A DNA stretch of 64,000 nucleotides from Bacillus sp. Y1 (GCF_003586445.1 NZ_CP030028.1:4296001-4360000); one strand, 5' to 3'; shown: positions 25,381-35,696, counted from the stretch's first letter. The notes: generated by a model not told the origin, from the letters alone. Numbers and translations are program-made.

Positions 25381-26373
25381 TTAACTTTTTAGGATATCTT
25401 CAATTCGTTGTAATTCTTCTGTGGTAAATTCCAAATGATTGAGTGCGGCAACGTTATCTTCGATTTGGCTAACCTTACTCGCTCCTATTAATGCAGATGT
25501 TACTCTTCCTCCGCGAAGGACCCACGCAAGAGCCATTTGAGCAAGGCTTTGTCCTCGTTCAGCAGCAAGGGCATTTAATTTTTGCACTTGACTGATTACT
25601 TCCTCAGTCACTTGGTTCGCTCCTAATGCCCCCGTCACTTTCACTGCTCTTGAATCACTAGGTAGACCTGTTAGGTACTTATTGGTTAATAAGCCTTGAG
25701 CGAGTGGGCAAAAAGCAATCGACCCTACTCCATTTTCCTGAAGAACATCCTGAAGTCCATTTTCGATCCAACGGTTAAGCATTGAATAGCTTGGTTGGTG
25801 AATAACCATCGGCGTACCTAGACGATTTAATATGCTGATTGCGTCAGCAGTTTGTTCTGCACTATAGTTGGAGATTCCTACATATAATGCCTTTCCTTGG
25901 CGGACCATTAAATCGAGTGCACCCATTGTTTCTTCAAGAGGGGTATTAGGATCAGGTCTGTGTGAATAGAAAATATCTACATAATCTAACCCCATTCGTT
26001 TTAAGCTTTGATCAAGGCTAGCCATCAAATACTTTTTCGATCCCCAGTTTCCGTATGGTCCTGGCCACATATAATAGCCTGCCTTTGAAGAAATAATCAT
26101 TTCATCCCGATAAGGGGCAAAATCGGTTTTTAGCATCTGACCAAACATCTCTTCAGCGGAACCTGCTGGTGGTCCATAGTTGTTTGCTAAGTCAAAATGT
26201 GTAATGCCCAAATCAAATGCTCTTCTAAGCATTGCACGGCCATTTTCAAATGTATCAACCCCGCCAAAGTTATGCCATAATCCAAGAGAGATGGCTGGGA
26301 GTAATAAACCAGATCGGCCGCTTCGATTGTATCTCATTGACTCATATCGATTTTCTGCTGCATGATACACCAT
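25381..26373 (-). CDS. Aldo/keto reductase, YghZ-type
   Basis: This 330-residue NADPH-dependent aldo/keto reductase closely follows E. coli YghZ (L-glyceraldehyde-3-phosphate reductase): ISLGLWHNFGG, AFDLGITHFDLANNYGPPAGSAEE, SKAGYYMWPGPYG and YVDIFYSHRPDPNTPLEETM. The catalytic Tyr is in NNYG, with Asp, Lys and His in the family positions. Related enzymes detoxify methylglyoxal. AGAGG precedes the ATG. It is downstream of the bdhA-type dehydrogenase in one unit, so both are probably induced together. An operator-like GTATATAC box precedes that unit. Confidence 0.9.
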   Translation of the reverse strand: MVYHAAENRYESMRYNRSGRSGLLLPAISLGLWHNFGGVDTFENGRAMLRRAFDLGITHFDLANNYGPPAGSAEEMFGQMLKTDFAPYRDEMIISSKAGYYMWPGPYGNWGSKKYLMASLDQSLKRMGLDYVDIFYSHRPDPNTPLEETMGALDLMVRQGKALYVGISNYSAEQTADAISILNRLGTPMVIHQPSYSMLNRWIENGLQDVLQENGVGSIAFCPLAQGLLTNKYLTGLPSDSRAVKVTGALGANQVTEEVISQVQKLNALAAERGQSLAQMALAWVLRGGRVTSALIGASKVSQIEDNVAALNHLEFTTEELQRIEDILKS

Positions 26374-26396
26374 TTATTGTCCTCTTTTCTCTCCCT

Positions 26397-27560
26397 TTAT
26401 AGTGATGCTCGATAAATCTCTACGATATCTTCTTTTGTTAAATTATTAAATACTCCTAAGGAACCTTTTGCATATGCTTTGTCAGCCATAAGCTCAAGAT
26501 TTTCATCACCAATCCCATAATCTGCTAGTCTTGAAGGAGCGCCAATTGAATTCCAGAATTGACGTAAAGCCTCAATTCCTTCTAATGCCACTTCTCGTTC
26601 GGATTTTCCATCTGGAACAATATCAAATACTCTTGTAGCAAATTGAACAAAGCGTCCTACATTTTCATCAAGCACATGCTTCATCCAATTTGGGAATAAA
26701 ATCGCTAGTCCCCCTCCGTGCGGGATATCGTATACGGCGGAAACAGCATGCTCGATATCATGAGTCGACCATTCTCCTTGCGTTCCCATACCAAGCGATT
26801 TATTTAAAGCAATCGTACCCGTATATAGAATCGTTTCACGTAAGTCATAGTCCTCTAAGTTCTCAATTAATTGAGGAGCTGTTTCGATTACCGTCTTTAG
26901 CAATGATTCACAGAAGCGATCCTGTAAGTGTGTATTCTTCACATGATGGAAATACTGCTCAAAAACGTGAGACATGATGTCAACCATACCATAAACCGTT
27001 TGATCCTTTGGAACAGAGTATGTATAAACAGGATCTAAAATAGAAAATTCAGGGTAGCTTACCGTGCTACTCCATCCAATTTTTTCTTGCGTGTCCCAAT
27101 TCGTAATAACCGAGTTATTATTCATCTCGGAACCTGTTGCAGCTAATGTTAAGATTGCTCCAAACGGTAACGCTTCCATTGCTTTAGCATTTCCTTTGAT
27201 AATATCCCATACATCCCCTTGGTAAGGAACCCCCACAGCAATTGCCTTTACACAATCAAGGACACTTCCACCTCCCACTGCAAGAATAAAATCTACATGA
27301 TTCTCCCTAGCCATATTGATACCTTTTTGCACTGAAGACAACCTTGGGTTCGGTTCTACTCCACTAAGTTCAAACACTTCGGCGGATAAAGAAGCTAGAA
27401 TCGTCTGTACTTCCTCATATAAACCATTTCGTTTAATACTTCCTCCCCCATATACAAGGAGCACCTTTGAACCATACTTAGGAAGCTCATTCCGTAATTC
27501 TTCGATTTGCCCTTTTCCAAAGATTAATTTCGTTGGATTTCGATAAGAAAAATTCTTCAT
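26397..27560 (-). CDS. bdhA: Iron-containing alcohol dehydrogenase, BdhA/YqhD-like
   Basis: This is an NAD(P)H-dependent long-chain/butanol-type dehydrogenase of 387 residues. It begins with [27 protein letters not shown] and has the [13 protein letters not shown] nucleotide loop. Metal-binding positions include an Asp in [15 protein letters not shown] and a His in [25 protein letters not shown]. It resembles B. subtilis YugJ/YugK and clostridial BdhA. The physiological substrate (aldehyde or methylglyoxal reduction) is not readable. AGGGAGA precedes the ATG. It is co-transcribed with the YghZ-type reductase, suggesting a shared role in aldehyde clearance during sugar catabolism (inference). 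Confidence 0.9.
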   Translation of the reverse strand: MKNFSYRNPTKLIFGKGQIEELRNELPKYGSKVLLVYGGGSIKRNGLYEEVQTILASLSAEVFELSGVEPNPRLSSVQKGINMARENHVDFILAVGGGSVLDCVKAIAVGVPYQGDVWDIIKGNAKAMEALPFGAILTLAATGSEMNNNSVITNWDTQEKIGWSSTVSYPEFSILDPVYTYSVPKDQTVYGMVDIMSHVFEQYFHHVKNTHLQDRFCESLLKTVIETAPQLIENLEDYDLRETILYTGTIALNKSLGMGTQGEWSTHDIEHAVSAVYDIPHGGGLAILFPNWMKHVLDENVGRFVQFATRVFDIVPDGKSEREVALEGIEALRQFWNSIGAPSRLADYGIGDENLELMADKAYAKGSLGVFNNLTKEDIVEIYRASL

Positions 27561-27626
27561 AAATATCTCTCCCTTTTTTATATTCTTTTTCCATTATAAA
27601 ACAAATAAATATATATGTTTACTTTT

Positions 27627-27642
27627 AAATGTATATACTTTT
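27627..27642 (-). promoter_or_regulatory. GntR-type operator candidate upstream of bdhA
   Basis: AAATGTATATACTTTT shares the GTATANAC core and A/T flanks with boxes at 38488-38505 and 41910-41925. It lies about 70-80 bases before the bdhA start. Confidence 0.5.
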
Positions 27643-27647
27643 ATTTT

Positions 27648-27681
27648 TTAGTAAAAAAATAAAGACTAGATAAACTAATCT
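27648..27681 (-). terminator. Intrinsic terminator of the ABC-LacI-kinase unit
   Basis: On the minus strand AGATTAG pairs with CTAGTCT (one wobble) around TTTAT and is followed by TTATTTTTTT. Confidence 0.75.
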
Positions 27682-27696
27682 CCATTTTATAGCTAC

Positions 27697-28590
27697 CTAA
27701 TGTCTTTGAAGGAAGTGATACAATGCACCAATTAAATTCGAATCATTTCCAAATTGACACTTTTCAACCTTGATTGACAAACGATGTACATCTGTTTTCA
27801 TTTGACTTAGCTTTTCATTAATACGATTCACCAAATCTTCACGACTACTAATGGCACCACCGATTAATATTTTCTCCGGATCAATCGCATACTGTAAGTT
27901 AAGTATCCCGACGGCTAGACGCTTGATAAACTTTTCAATTTCATCATTAACTTCTTCATCGCCTTCGTCTGCTAATTCAAATACTTTTTTACCATTCAAA
28001 GTACTTGGATCCATTCCTTTTCGTTTCGCCACTAGCCTCACTAAAGCACCGGTTGCTCCTAATGCACTCCAGCTCTCTCCTAATGGTTGATTAAGGTAAT
28101 CCTCCATAATCATAAAGCCAAATTCTCCACCGTGAAGATGATGGCCATGTCTAATTTTTTTATCTATTACAAGTGCACCACCGATCCCTGTTCCTATTAC
28201 AATACAAATATAATCGCGAACATCCTTCGCTGCACCAATCCAGCCTTCAGCTAATCCAGCACAGTTCGCATCATTTTCAAGCTCGACGGTTAGTCCTGTT
28301 TGCTTCTCAAGAATTTCCTTTATATTTGGACCATGAATGAAAGGAATCGCACTAGCCCCTTCAATATGTCCCTTCTCAACATTGACAGCCCCCGGCATGC
28401 TAAGAGCTATCCCCTTGATTTCTTGTTTTTGCTGAAATTCTTTTACGAGAGAATCAATAACACGAATAAACTCATCTAATCCCTCACGTGGAGTAGGAAC
28501 AGATGCTTTTTCTATAAATTCACCAACTTCATTCATTAGTGAATATTTTATTGCAGAGCCACCAACATCAAATACTGCAAAGTAGTTCAA
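27697..28590 (-). CDS. bglK: ROK-family sugar kinase, probable beta-glucoside kinase
   Basis: The 297 residues carry an N-terminal ATP loop (FDVGGSAIKYSLM), ENDANCAGLAEGW with the catalytic Asp and IGTGIGGALVID. The zinc-binding CxCGxxGC motif of common ROK glucokinases is absent; the segment reads HGHHLHGGEFGFM instead. This pattern, the length of 297, the end ALYHFLQ and IGGAISSR resemble Klebsiella BglK, which phosphorylates cellobiose and other beta-glucosides at C6. That would supply the nearby phospho-beta-glucosidases. The product is inferred from similarity recalled by eye; a glucokinase or mannokinase role is possible. It follows the LacI gene by 31 bases. Confidence 0.75.
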   Translation of the reverse strand: MNYFAVFDVGGSAIKYSLMNEVGEFIEKASVPTPREGLDEFIRVIDSLVKEFQQKQEIKGIALSMPGAVNVEKGHIEGASAIPFIHGPNIKEILEKQTGLTVELENDANCAGLAEGWIGAAKDVRDYICIVIGTGIGGALVIDKKIRHGHHLHGGEFGFMIMEDYLNQPLGESWSALGATGALVRLVAKRKGMDPSTLNGKKVFELADEGDEEVNDEIEKFIKRLAVGILNLQYAIDPEKILIGGAISSREDLVNRINEKLSQMKTDVHRLSIKVEKCQFGNDSNLIGALYHFLQRH

Positions 28591-28621
28591 ATCACATTCC
28601 CTCCATAATCCCTTGAATCGA

Positions 28622-29638
28622 TCAGTCTTTTGTACCGCATGATTCTCTTATAATAAGCTCAGAGTCAATCAATACTGGCTTTAGTCCAGTTTTCCCGTTA
28701 ATTAAATCATTCAACATATAAGCTGATAATTTACCAAATTTCTCTTTATCCTGTTTTACAGTCGTGAGTTTTGGTTCACTGTAGCGGCATGCAGCAATAT
28801 CATCACAACCAATAAGACGGATATCTTGTGGTACACGTAAACCTTCCTCTTTTATCGCTCTTAATGCCCCAAGTGCCATGAGGTCGGAGGCGGCAAATAT
28901 TGCCTCAGGATAAGGCTTTTTTGCTAAAATTTTCTTCATCGCAAGATAACCGCTCTCCTCATGAAAATCCCCATATTGAATCCACTCTTCCCTTACATCA
29001 AGTCCGAATTGATTCATTGCATCTATAAACCCTTTTTTTCTAAGGTTTGAAATCATTGAGTCACGCATACCACCGATATACCCAATCTCTCTGACAGAGT
29101 GTAAATATAAGTGTTCAACCACTTTTCGTGACAAATTAACATTATCAGTCATTAAGTAACTTACCTTTGTACCACTTAGTTCTATATCAATACCCATACA
29201 AGGGATATCTGCTTTCGCAAGTTCGTGGACAGCCTCTTCTACTTCTTCCCCAGCGATGACTAAGCAGCCATCCAGATGGAAATGTTTGCACCTTGCAATA
29301 TAGCTTCCATTATCTTGACGGAATTGTTCATTTGAAAACATCAGGATGTCGTAACCTAACAGACCAATATTCTTCTTAAATGAAGAAATAACTTCATTGA
29401 AGTAAGGATGAGTCATATCAACATTTACTTTTCCTGCATAGATTAACCCGATTAAGTTTGATCGTTTCGTTGCAAGTGACCTAGCTGAGAAATTGGGTTC
29501 ATACCCCTTTTCATTGATGATATCCATTACTTTTCTTTTTGTTTTCTCACTAATCCCACCATAATTATTGAGCACTTTAGAAACGGTACCTGATGAAACA
29601 CCAGCTAATTCTGCAATATCCTTTATTGTAAGACTCAT
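28622..29638 (-). CDS. LacI/GalR-family regulator of the beta-glucan importer
   Basis: The 338-residue repressor has a classic N-terminal helix-turn-helix (TIKDIAELAGVSSGTVSKVLNN, residues 4-25), hinge, and periplasmic-binding-like sensor domain (LIGLIYAG, PEAIFAASDLMALGALRAI and DIRLIGCDDI). I chose ATG 29638 because GAAGGG is seven bases upstream; the longer frame would include it. It follows the ABC permeases in the same direction. The three GGAAACCG-type boxes around the importer and cellulase promoters are its most plausible targets. The inducer is probably a cello-oligosaccharide (inference). Confidence 0.9.
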   Translation of the reverse strand: MSLTIKDIAELAGVSSGTVSKVLNNYGGISEKTKRKVMDIINEKGYEPNFSARSLATKRSNLIGLIYAGKVNVDMTHPYFNEVISSFKKNIGLLGYDILMFSNEQFRQDNGSYIARCKHFHLDGCLVIAGEEVEEAVHELAKADIPCMGIDIELSGTKVSYLMTDNVNLSRKVVEHLYLHSVREIGYIGGMRDSMISNLRKKGFIDAMNQFGLDVREEWIQYGDFHEESGYLAMKKILAKKPYPEAIFAASDLMALGALRAIKEEGLRVPQDIRLIGCDDIAACRYSEPKLTTVKQDKEKFGKLSAYMLNDLINGKTGLKPVLIDSELIIRESCGTKD

Positions 29639-29730
29639 GTTAATCCCTTCTACTTCCATTTGATTATGTTTGTCTATGTTAGATTACTAGTAGTTAGGAT
29701 ACGAATCAATATGAAGGAAATAAAAAAAGA

Positions 29731-30564
29731 TTATTTTACTGATCCTTCCGTAATACTTGAAATGAACAAACGATTAAATAGTAAGAAAATAATGAGAAGC
29801 GGTGCGGTTGCCCAGAATACCCCTGACATGATCATCCCAAAGTCAATATTATGTGTATTGCTCAAGTTAGCTAACGCTACTTGTATCGTATAGTTTTCTG
29901 GATCTCTTAGAACAGTGAACTGCCATAAGAATTCTCCCCATACAGCCGTAAACACGATGATTCCTAGAGTAGCGAATGCAGGGAGAATGATCGGTAATAC
30001 AATACTTCGGTAAATTTTAAAATTTGAACAACCGTCAAGCTTTGCAGCCTCAATCAATTCGTCGGGAACAGCTTCACTTACATACTGTCTCATTAAGAAA
30101 ATACCCAACGGATTTAAGAAAAATAGGACCATTACTCCAGGCAGAGTATCTAATAGACCAGCCTTAGAAATTAGGAAGTATTGTGGAATTAAACCTAGTT
30201 GAGGCGGAATAATCATCGTAACCAGTATTGCCACAAACAATGCATTTCTTCCTGGAAACTTAAACTTCGCAAAGGCAAATCCAGCAAGAGAACTAATTAT
30301 TAGAACAACAATCGTTACAATCGAACAGATAATGAATGAATTCCACATCGCATGGAAGAAATCAATTTGACTTAGAACTTTCTTAAAGTTATCCACTAAT
30401 AAATTTCCTGGTGTGATTGTCGGTGGAATGGAATTATATGCCGAGCTTGGCCTTGTAGCCATGACAAACATCCAATAGAAAGGAAACAAAGAAAGTAACG
30501 AAGCAACGGCTAAAAAGAGATACATAAAAAGTTTTCCCGTGAAGAATTTCTTTTTATTACTCAT
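29731..30564 (-). CDS. Sugar ABC transporter permease, MalG-type
   Basis: This 277-residue CUT1 inner-membrane subunit has six hydrophobic helices. It carries the EAA-type loop near residue 170 (ELIEAAKLDGCSNFKIYRSIVLPIILPAF). The start ATG overlaps the preceding permease stop by four bases. With the MalF-type protein and the binding lipoprotein it forms an oligosaccharide importer. No ATPase gene lies in the cluster, so a shared MsmX-type ATPase from elsewhere is expected. Confidence 0.95.
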   Translation of the reverse strand: MSNKKKFFTGKLFMYLFLAVASLLSLFPFYWMFVMATRPSSAYNSIPPTITPGNLLVDNFKKVLSQIDFFHAMWNSFIICSIVTIVVLIISSLAGFAFAKFKFPGRNALFVAILVTMIIPPQLGLIPQYFLISKAGLLDTLPGVMVLFFLNPLGIFLMRQYVSEAVPDELIEAAKLDGCSNFKIYRSIVLPIILPAFATLGIIVFTAVWGEFLWQFTVLRDPENYTIQVALANLSNTHNIDFGMIMSGVFWATAPLLIIFLLFNRLFISSITEGSVK

Positions 30565-31511
30565 TTTGCAGCCCTCCTTTTTCCACGACCATATCCAGAC
30601 GTTAATAAAGTATTAATAGTTGCAAAGGTTGCAATAATCACTAGTAAAATAACAGCAGTAGCAGATGCTGTGCCGAAAGATTGTAGCTTAAATGCATCAC
30701 GGTAAAGGTACATTACTACTGTCATGGCTTCATCTCTCGTAAAAGCAGACGTACCTAAGAAAACAGTTGGCTCAGAGAATAACTGTAAAGCCCCTACTGT
30801 AGAGAAAAATACTGTGAGAAGAATGAAAGGCTTGAGCATTGGCATTGTTATATAACGGAGCTGTTGGAATTTGTTGGCCCCGTCAATTGTTGCCGCTTCG
30901 TACAGGTCATTAGGAATACTTTGAATTCCTGCTAGATAGATAATGGTGTTATAACCAACCCATCTCCAGAAAACCATGATGGAAATAGCAATTTTCGTCC
31001 CCCATTCAGAAGTTCCCCAGTTTACAGGATCAAACCCAAATACCCCCAACACATAGTTTGCTAATGAAGTTTCATGGTTACTAAAAAGCACACTAAATAT
31101 AAGAGCTACAGCTACCATTGAAGTAATGTATGGCATGAAGATAGTGACTCTAAAGAAATTTTTAAAACGGAGGAAAGCCTGATTTAGTAAAAAGGCTAAA
31201 ATAATCCCTATTACCAATTGTGGGGCTGTTCCCATTAATCCCATGACAATTGTGTTATAAACAGACTTCCAAAACAGAGGATCATTTAACACTACTTTAA
31301 AGTTAGCTAGACCAACAAATGTCGCTGGACTAAAACCATTCCATTTTTGAAAAGCTAACACGGTACTAAATAAGGCTGGGTAAAGCCCGATCACCGCAAA
31401 AATAATGAAGAAGGGTGCAATGTATAAATAGCCCGAAATCATATCCTTCTTGGCTTCTGAAAGATACTTTTTGTTCTTTTCCTTCTTCCCACTTTGTGTA
31501 ATAGAATTCAT
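30561..31511 (-). CDS. Sugar ABC transporter permease, MalF-type
   Basis: This 316-residue permease has about six membrane helices and the coupling loop DLYEAATIDGANKFQQLRYITMPMLKP near residue 210. I chose ATG 31511 because GAGG is seven bases upstream; the GTG at 31517 is within that spacing. The N-terminus is basic (KKEKNKKYLSEAKKD). It is the partner of the MalG-type subunit and lies downstream of the binding protein. Confidence 0.94.
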   Translation of the reverse strand: MNSITQSGKKEKNKKYLSEAKKDMISGYLYIAPFFIIFAVIGLYPALFSTVLAFQKWNGFSPATFVGLANFKVVLNDPLFWKSVYNTIVMGLMGTAPQLVIGIILAFLLNQAFLRFKNFFRVTIFMPYITSMVAVALIFSVLFSNHETSLANYVLGVFGFDPVNWGTSEWGTKIAISIMVFWRWVGYNTIIYLAGIQSIPNDLYEAATIDGANKFQQLRYITMPMLKPFILLTVFFSTVGALQLFSEPTVFLGTSAFTRDEAMTVVMYLYRDAFKLQSFGTASATAVILLVIIATFATINTLLTSGYGRGKRRAAK

Positions 31512-31593
31512 TTGCACGCCTCTTTTCTATCGTAAAGTAGGATATGGTGCCAAACGGCCACCATATCCAAGGTAAGACTATAAAACTTTTACA

Positions 31594-32889
31594 TTATCTT
31601 GCTACTAAATCCTTCGCACGTTTCACGGCTTCTTTCCACTCTTTCTCTGGATCAGCACCATCTTGAACGTTCTTAAGTCCATTGATTACCTCTTGGTGAA
31701 CTGGGAAGTACTTTTCACCTTTGTAAACAGCACCTTGAATGTCTTGTGCTGCCTCAGCAAATACACTAGAAGTTACTTGACCACCAAAGAACTCATCTTC
31801 GTTTGCTTTGAATTCTTCCATATCATAAACAGATGGAGCAGATGGGAATAATCCTTTACTTTGGAATGATTTTAGTTGGTTCTCAGGAGATACTAACCAT
31901 TCAACAAAATCATACGCTTCTTCAGCATGTTTCGTTTCTTTAGGTATAGAAATGTATGATCCACCCCAGTTAGCGGCAAATTCAGTTGGTAACGTAGCAA
32001 CTTTCCATTTTCCTACCGCATCAGGAGCATTTCCTTCCATCCATCCTTTTAACCAACCAGCACCGAGCTCAGCAGCGAATTCACCAGTGTTCACTGCATT
32101 GGACCACTCTGGAGTCCACATATCAAATTTACCAACAATTCCTAATTCATTCAGCTTTACCGCATAGTCAAAAGCTTTTTTCACAGCATTGCCTTCTTCT
32201 TCTAAGAGAAGTTCACCTTTTGGATTCAAGTACGTTTCTTCTGAAGCATCTAGGTATGCACGATAGGCCATTTCAATGCTATCTACAAATGGCTTTCCAG
32301 TCTTTTCCTTCACTTGTAAACCAGCCTTTTGGAATGCTTCTGGAGAATTAATCAAGGCAGCCACCTCAGCTGGGTCAGTTGGCAGACCAGCTGCTTCAAA
32401 TATATCTGTACGATAGTACAAGCCTTTTGGACCAATATCTGTAGGAAGACCGAACAAGAAGTCACCTTCTGCATTTTCTCCACCCTGCCATTTCCAGTCT
32501 AAGTATTGGTCTTGAACATCTTTCGCCCCTAAATCATATAAATTATTGAAACGATCTTGTGCCACTTTGAAGCGGTCAAACTGATCTACTTCTAACATTG
32601 CGATGTCCGGCGCACCGCTACCAGCAGATAGTGATGTAAATAATGCATCATGATGTTCAGCAGTTTCAGATGATTTTACTTTTATTTTTACGTTAGGATG
32701 TTCTTTTTCATATTCTTTCGCTAGTTCCTCATAACCGGTTGCACCAAAAGCCCAGAAGCTTAATTCAACCTTTTTATCCCCGCTTTCTCCTGAAGAACTA
32801 TCTTCACTTCCACTACAAGCAGCAAGAGAAAGTGCAAGAGCTGACGACAATCCCAAAGCAAATAATTTTTTCATACCTTTCCATTTCAT
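31594..32889 (-). CDS. Extracellular sugar-binding lipoprotein of the ABC importer
   Basis: This 431-residue family 1 solute-binding protein has a lipoprotein signal (LALSLAAC, Cys near residue 25) and a Ser/Gly/Glu linker. The mature domain has ELSFWAFGATGYEELAKEYEKEHPNVKIKV, GAPDIAMLEVDQFDRF and AYDFVEWLVSPENQ. Family members bind malto-, cello- or xylo-oligosaccharides; the adjacent cellulase favours cello-oligosaccharides. It is the first gene of the leftward importer unit and is divergent from the cellulase, with two GGAAACCG-type boxes (32991 and 33096) upstream. GGGGG lies nine bases before the ATG. Confidence 0.93.
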   Translation of the reverse strand: MKWKGMKKLFALGLSSALALSLAACSGSEDSSSGESGDKKVELSFWAFGATGYEELAKEYEKEHPNVKIKVKSSETAEHHDALFTSLSAGSGAPDIAMLEVDQFDRFKVAQDRFNNLYDLGAKDVQDQYLDWKWQGGENAEGDFLFGLPTDIGPKGLYYRTDIFEAAGLPTDPAEVAALINSPEAFQKAGLQVKEKTGKPFVDSIEMAYRAYLDASEETYLNPKGELLLEEEGNAVKKAFDYAVKLNELGIVGKFDMWTPEWSNAVNTGEFAAELGAGWLKGWMEGNAPDAVGKWKVATLPTEFAANWGGSYISIPKETKHAEEAYDFVEWLVSPENQLKSFQSKGLFPSAPSVYDMEEFKANEDEFFGGQVTSSVFAEAAQDIQGAVYKGEKYFPVHQEVINGLKNVQDGADPEKEWKEAVKRAKDLVAR

Positions 32890-32990
32890 GTAAAATTACC
32901 CCCATTGTTTTGGTTTATGAATCAATGAAACTGCTAAATGAAAGAAAATGTAGCTCCATCCCTCCTTATTGATTTCAACATGCCACACTA

Positions 32991-33004
32991 CGAAAACGGT
33001 TTCC
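32991..33004 (-). promoter_or_regulatory. LacI-type operator candidate, copy 1
   Basis: On the minus strand GGAAACCGTTTTCG. It is one of three related boxes in the divergent region and lies about 100 bases before the binding-protein start. Confidence 0.6.
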
Positions 33005-33095
33005 GTTATGGCGATAAAAAAAGATGTTTTACCTAATAGAAATCGCTTACAGTCGTTAGTATACGGTTTTAAAAACACAAAATCAACATTTTTTT

Positions 33096-33109
33096 GTAAA
33101 ACGGTTTCC
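33096..33109 (-). promoter_or_regulatory. LacI-type operator candidate, copy 2
   Basis: On the minus strand GGAAACCGTTTTAC. It shares the first 12 bases with copy 1 and sits midway in the 430-base divergent gap. Apart from the boxes and the TATAAT at 33176-33181 I see nothing else in this gap. Confidence 0.6.
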
Positions 33110-33175
33110 TAAAATCTAAGAAAATATTTTTCAAATCAATTACTTTTTACTTATTCTATTCCAATGAATACATGT

Positions 33176-33201
33176 TATAATGCTTTTTGTAAGCGTTTTA
33201 T
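33176..33201 (+). promoter_or_regulatory. Cellulase -10 element and candidate CcpA (cre) site
   Basis: TATAAT at 33176-33181 has no good -35 partner. Directly after it, TGTAAGCGTTTTAT (33188-33201) matches the cre consensus TGWAANCGNTNWCA at all but the last two defined positions. Catabolite repression of the cellulase is plausible. Confidence 0.5.
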
Positions 33202-33274
33202 AGGAAAATTTAGTAGAATTAGCTACTAAAAGAGGAGGGGATCAGAGAATCTCACTTTTAACCACTTTGTTTTT

Positions 33275-33288
33275 GGAAACCGCTTTCC
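33275..33288 (+). promoter_or_regulatory. LacI-type operator candidate, copy 3
   Basis: GGAAACCGCTTTCC is nearly palindromic around its central CG. It lies about 30 bases before the cellulase ribosome site, in the expected leader, and matches copies 1 and 2 on the opposite strand. Confidence 0.65.
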
Positions 33289-33318
33289 TAACTATTAATA
33301 CCATGAGGAGGAAGAACA

Positions 33319-35640
33319 TTGAGGAAAACATTACGAAAACAACTTACAGTAATCTTAACGATAATCGCTTTATTAGCTTCATTTTTGCCTAGTTCTGTAG
33401 GGGCTGCAGAATCAGATTATGATAATCTAATTGTTGATCCTTCAAAAAAACCTTCAGTGGCAGGAGCATTACAAGTTCTTGATATTAACGGTGTAAAAAC
33501 ACTATGTGACTCACAAGGAAATCCAATTCAATTAAGAGGAATGAGTACGCACGGTTTACAATGGTTTCCTCAGATACTTAATAACAATGCCTTTGAAGCC
33601 CTTTCAGATGATTGGGGAGCTAACGTCGTTCGTTTAGCTATGTATGTTGGTGAAGAAGGCTATGCTATTAATCCTGATGTGATTAAGCAAAGAGTGATTG
33701 ACGGTATCAACTACGCGATTGCGAATGATATGTACGTGATTGTTGACTGGCATGTACATATGCCTGGAGATCCAAATGCAGATGTATATAAAGGTGCAAT
33801 GAATTTCTTTGATGAAATCTCTTCTTTATATCCAAATAACCCAAATATTATATATGAAGTAGCAAATGAGCCAAGCAGCAACGCTCCAGGTGTAACAAAC
33901 GATGCTGCTGGATGGCAAGCGGTAAAATCATACGCAGAGCCTATTATCCAGTTGCTACGTCAAAAAGGTAATGAAAATATCGTAATTGTCGGAAGTCCAA
34001 ACTGGAGCCAACGTCCAGATTTAGCAGCTGACAATCCAATTCAAGATCAAAACACCGTTTACACGGTTCACTTTTATACAGGTAGCCATGCCCCTGCTGC
34101 TGATAGCTCGAATAGAGAGAATGTTATGAGCAATGCACGATATGCTTTAGAACATGGTGTTGCTGTGTTTGCTTCTGAGTGGGGAACAAGTGAGGCAAAT
34201 GGAAATAATGGACCTTATTTAGACGAAGCAGATCAATGGATTAACTTCTTAAACTCTAACAATATTAGCTGGGTAAACTGGTCTTTAACAAATAAAAATG
34301 AAACCTCCGCTGCCTTCCTCCCTTTTATTATGGGGAAACATGATGCAACGAGTCTAGACCCAGGTGAGGACCAGGTTTGGGCAGCAAACGAACTTTCAGT
34401 TTCTGGTGAGTATGTTCGTGCTCGTATTAAGGGCATTTCTTATCAACCAATTGATCGAACGGAAAGAGAAGAATTCACGACCAATGTATGGGATTTTAAC
34501 GATGGAACCACTCAAGGGTTAGGAATTAATGGTGGAAGCCCGATACAAGATGTTACTGTGAACAATGTTAACAACACTTTAGAGCTTGGGAATCTACAAG
34601 CTAGCACAGATGTTTCTGAAGGTAACTATTGGGCAAATGTTCGTATTTCAGCAGACTCTTCAACTGCTCGTCCAGATATCTATGGAGCTGAGAAACTTAC
34701 AATGGATGTTATTGTTGATCAGCCAACAACAGTCTCTATCGCTGCTATTCCTCAAAGCGCAAGTGTTGGCTGGGCAAATCCTACCCGTGCCATCCAAGTA
34801 ACAGAAGATGACTTTGTGTTACAGCAAGACGGGAAATATAAATCCGTTCTATCCATCTCAAAAGCTGATTCTCCTACTCTCGAACAAATTGCTACTAGCT
34901 TAGAAGATAGTACATTAACAAATGTTATTTTATTTGTTGGATCAGCTAATGGTGGAAAGGTTTCTCTAGATAATATTTCCGTTACTGGTAATCGTGCGGT
35001 TGCCGAACAACCAGTCGTTCACGATCCTATTGGTACAGCAGTGCTACCTTCCGATTTTGAAGACCTAACTCGTCAAGGTTGGAAATGGGATGCAGGTTCA
35101 GGAGTAAAAACAGCATTAACGGTTCAAGAAGCTAATGGTTCGAAAGCTCTATCTTGGGACGTAGCCTATCCTGAAGTTAAACCAGTCGATGCTTGGGCTT
35201 CAGCACCTCGTCTTGTAATTGGAGATATCAATGCAACACGTGGGGAAAACAATTACTTTGTGTTTGATTTATACCTTGATCCAGTTCGTGCAAGTATGGG
35301 TTCACTATCTGTTAACTTAGCATTTGCACCACCTAGCCTAGGTTACTGGGCACAAGCTACCGAAACAGTCGACATCGATTTAACCGCACTAGATCCAGCA
35401 ACTAAAACAGCAGATGGATTGTATCACTATAAAGTTGTATTTGATATGAACCTGATTAGAGACGGTAAAGTAATTGCTCCAGATACGGTACTTCGCGATA
35501 TTACAATCGTAGTCGCAGATCAAAAGAGTGACTTTGCTGGGAACATGTACGTAGATAATATTCAGTTTTCAAATCAAGATCCAAGAATTGAGTATAAGAA
35601 AAACGGGAAACCAGTGAAACCAAAGAAACCAAAGAAGTAA
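33319..35640 (+). CDS. Secreted GH5 endo-beta-1,4-glucanase with CBM17 and CBM28
   Basis: This cellulase of 773 residues has a signal peptide (residues 1-30, cleavage near GAAE). The GH5 domain (about 40-360) has the acid/base Glu184 in YEVANEP and nucleophile Glu287 in ASEWGTS. A CBM17-like domain follows (from about 390; [15 protein letters not shown] to [12 protein letters not shown]). A CBM28-like domain comes last ([18 protein letters not shown] to MYVDNIQF). This order is that of alkaline Bacillus cellulases. The C-terminus is a Lys/Pro tail ([10 protein letters not shown]). The start is TTG 33319, with GAGGAGG seven bases upstream. Expected action: cleavage of amorphous cellulose or beta-glucan to oligosaccharides for the divergent importer. 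Confidence 0.93.
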   Translation: MRKTLRKQLTVILTIIALLASFLPSSVGAAESDYDNLIVDPSKKPSVAGALQVLDINGVKTLCDSQGNPIQLRGMSTHGLQWFPQILNNNAFEALSDDWGANVVRLAMYVGEEGYAINPDVIKQRVIDGINYAIANDMYVIVDWHVHMPGDPNADVYKGAMNFFDEISSLYPNNPNIIYEVANEPSSNAPGVTNDAAGWQAVKSYAEPIIQLLRQKGNENIVIVGSPNWSQRPDLAADNPIQDQNTVYTVHFYTGSHAPAADSSNRENVMSNARYALEHGVAVFASEWGTSEANGNNGPYLDEADQWINFLNSNNISWVNWSLTNKNETSAAFLPFIMGKHDATSLDPGEDQVWAANELSVSGEYVRARIKGISYQPIDRTEREEFTTNVWDFNDGTTQGLGINGGSPIQDVTVNNVNNTLELGNLQASTDVSEGNYWANVRISADSSTARPDIYGAEKLTMDVIVDQPTTVSIAAIPQSASVGWANPTRAIQVTEDDFVLQQDGKYKSVLSISKADSPTLEQIATSLEDSTLTNVILFVGSANGGKVSLDNISVTGNRAVAEQPVVHDPIGTAVLPSDFEDLTRQGWKWDAGSGVKTALTVQEANGSKALSWDVAYPEVKPVDAWASAPRLVIGDINATRGENNYFVFDLYLDPVRASMGSLSVNLAFAPPSLGYWAQATETVDIDLTALDPATKTADGLYHYKVVFDMNLIRDGKVIAPDTVLRDITIVVADQKSDFAGNMYVDNIQFSNQDPRIEYKKNGKPVKPKKPKK

Positions 35641-35651
35641 AATAACCATAA

Positions 35652-35687
35652 GAAAAGGAACATGGGTCTAATCTCATGTTCCTTTTT
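35652..35687. terminator. Bidirectional terminator between cellulase and MFS gene
   Basis: AAAAGGAACATG pairs with CATGTTCCTTTTT around a ten-base loop. T-runs exist on both strands and the genes converge here. Confidence 0.88.
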
Positions 35688-35696
35688 CTATCATCC

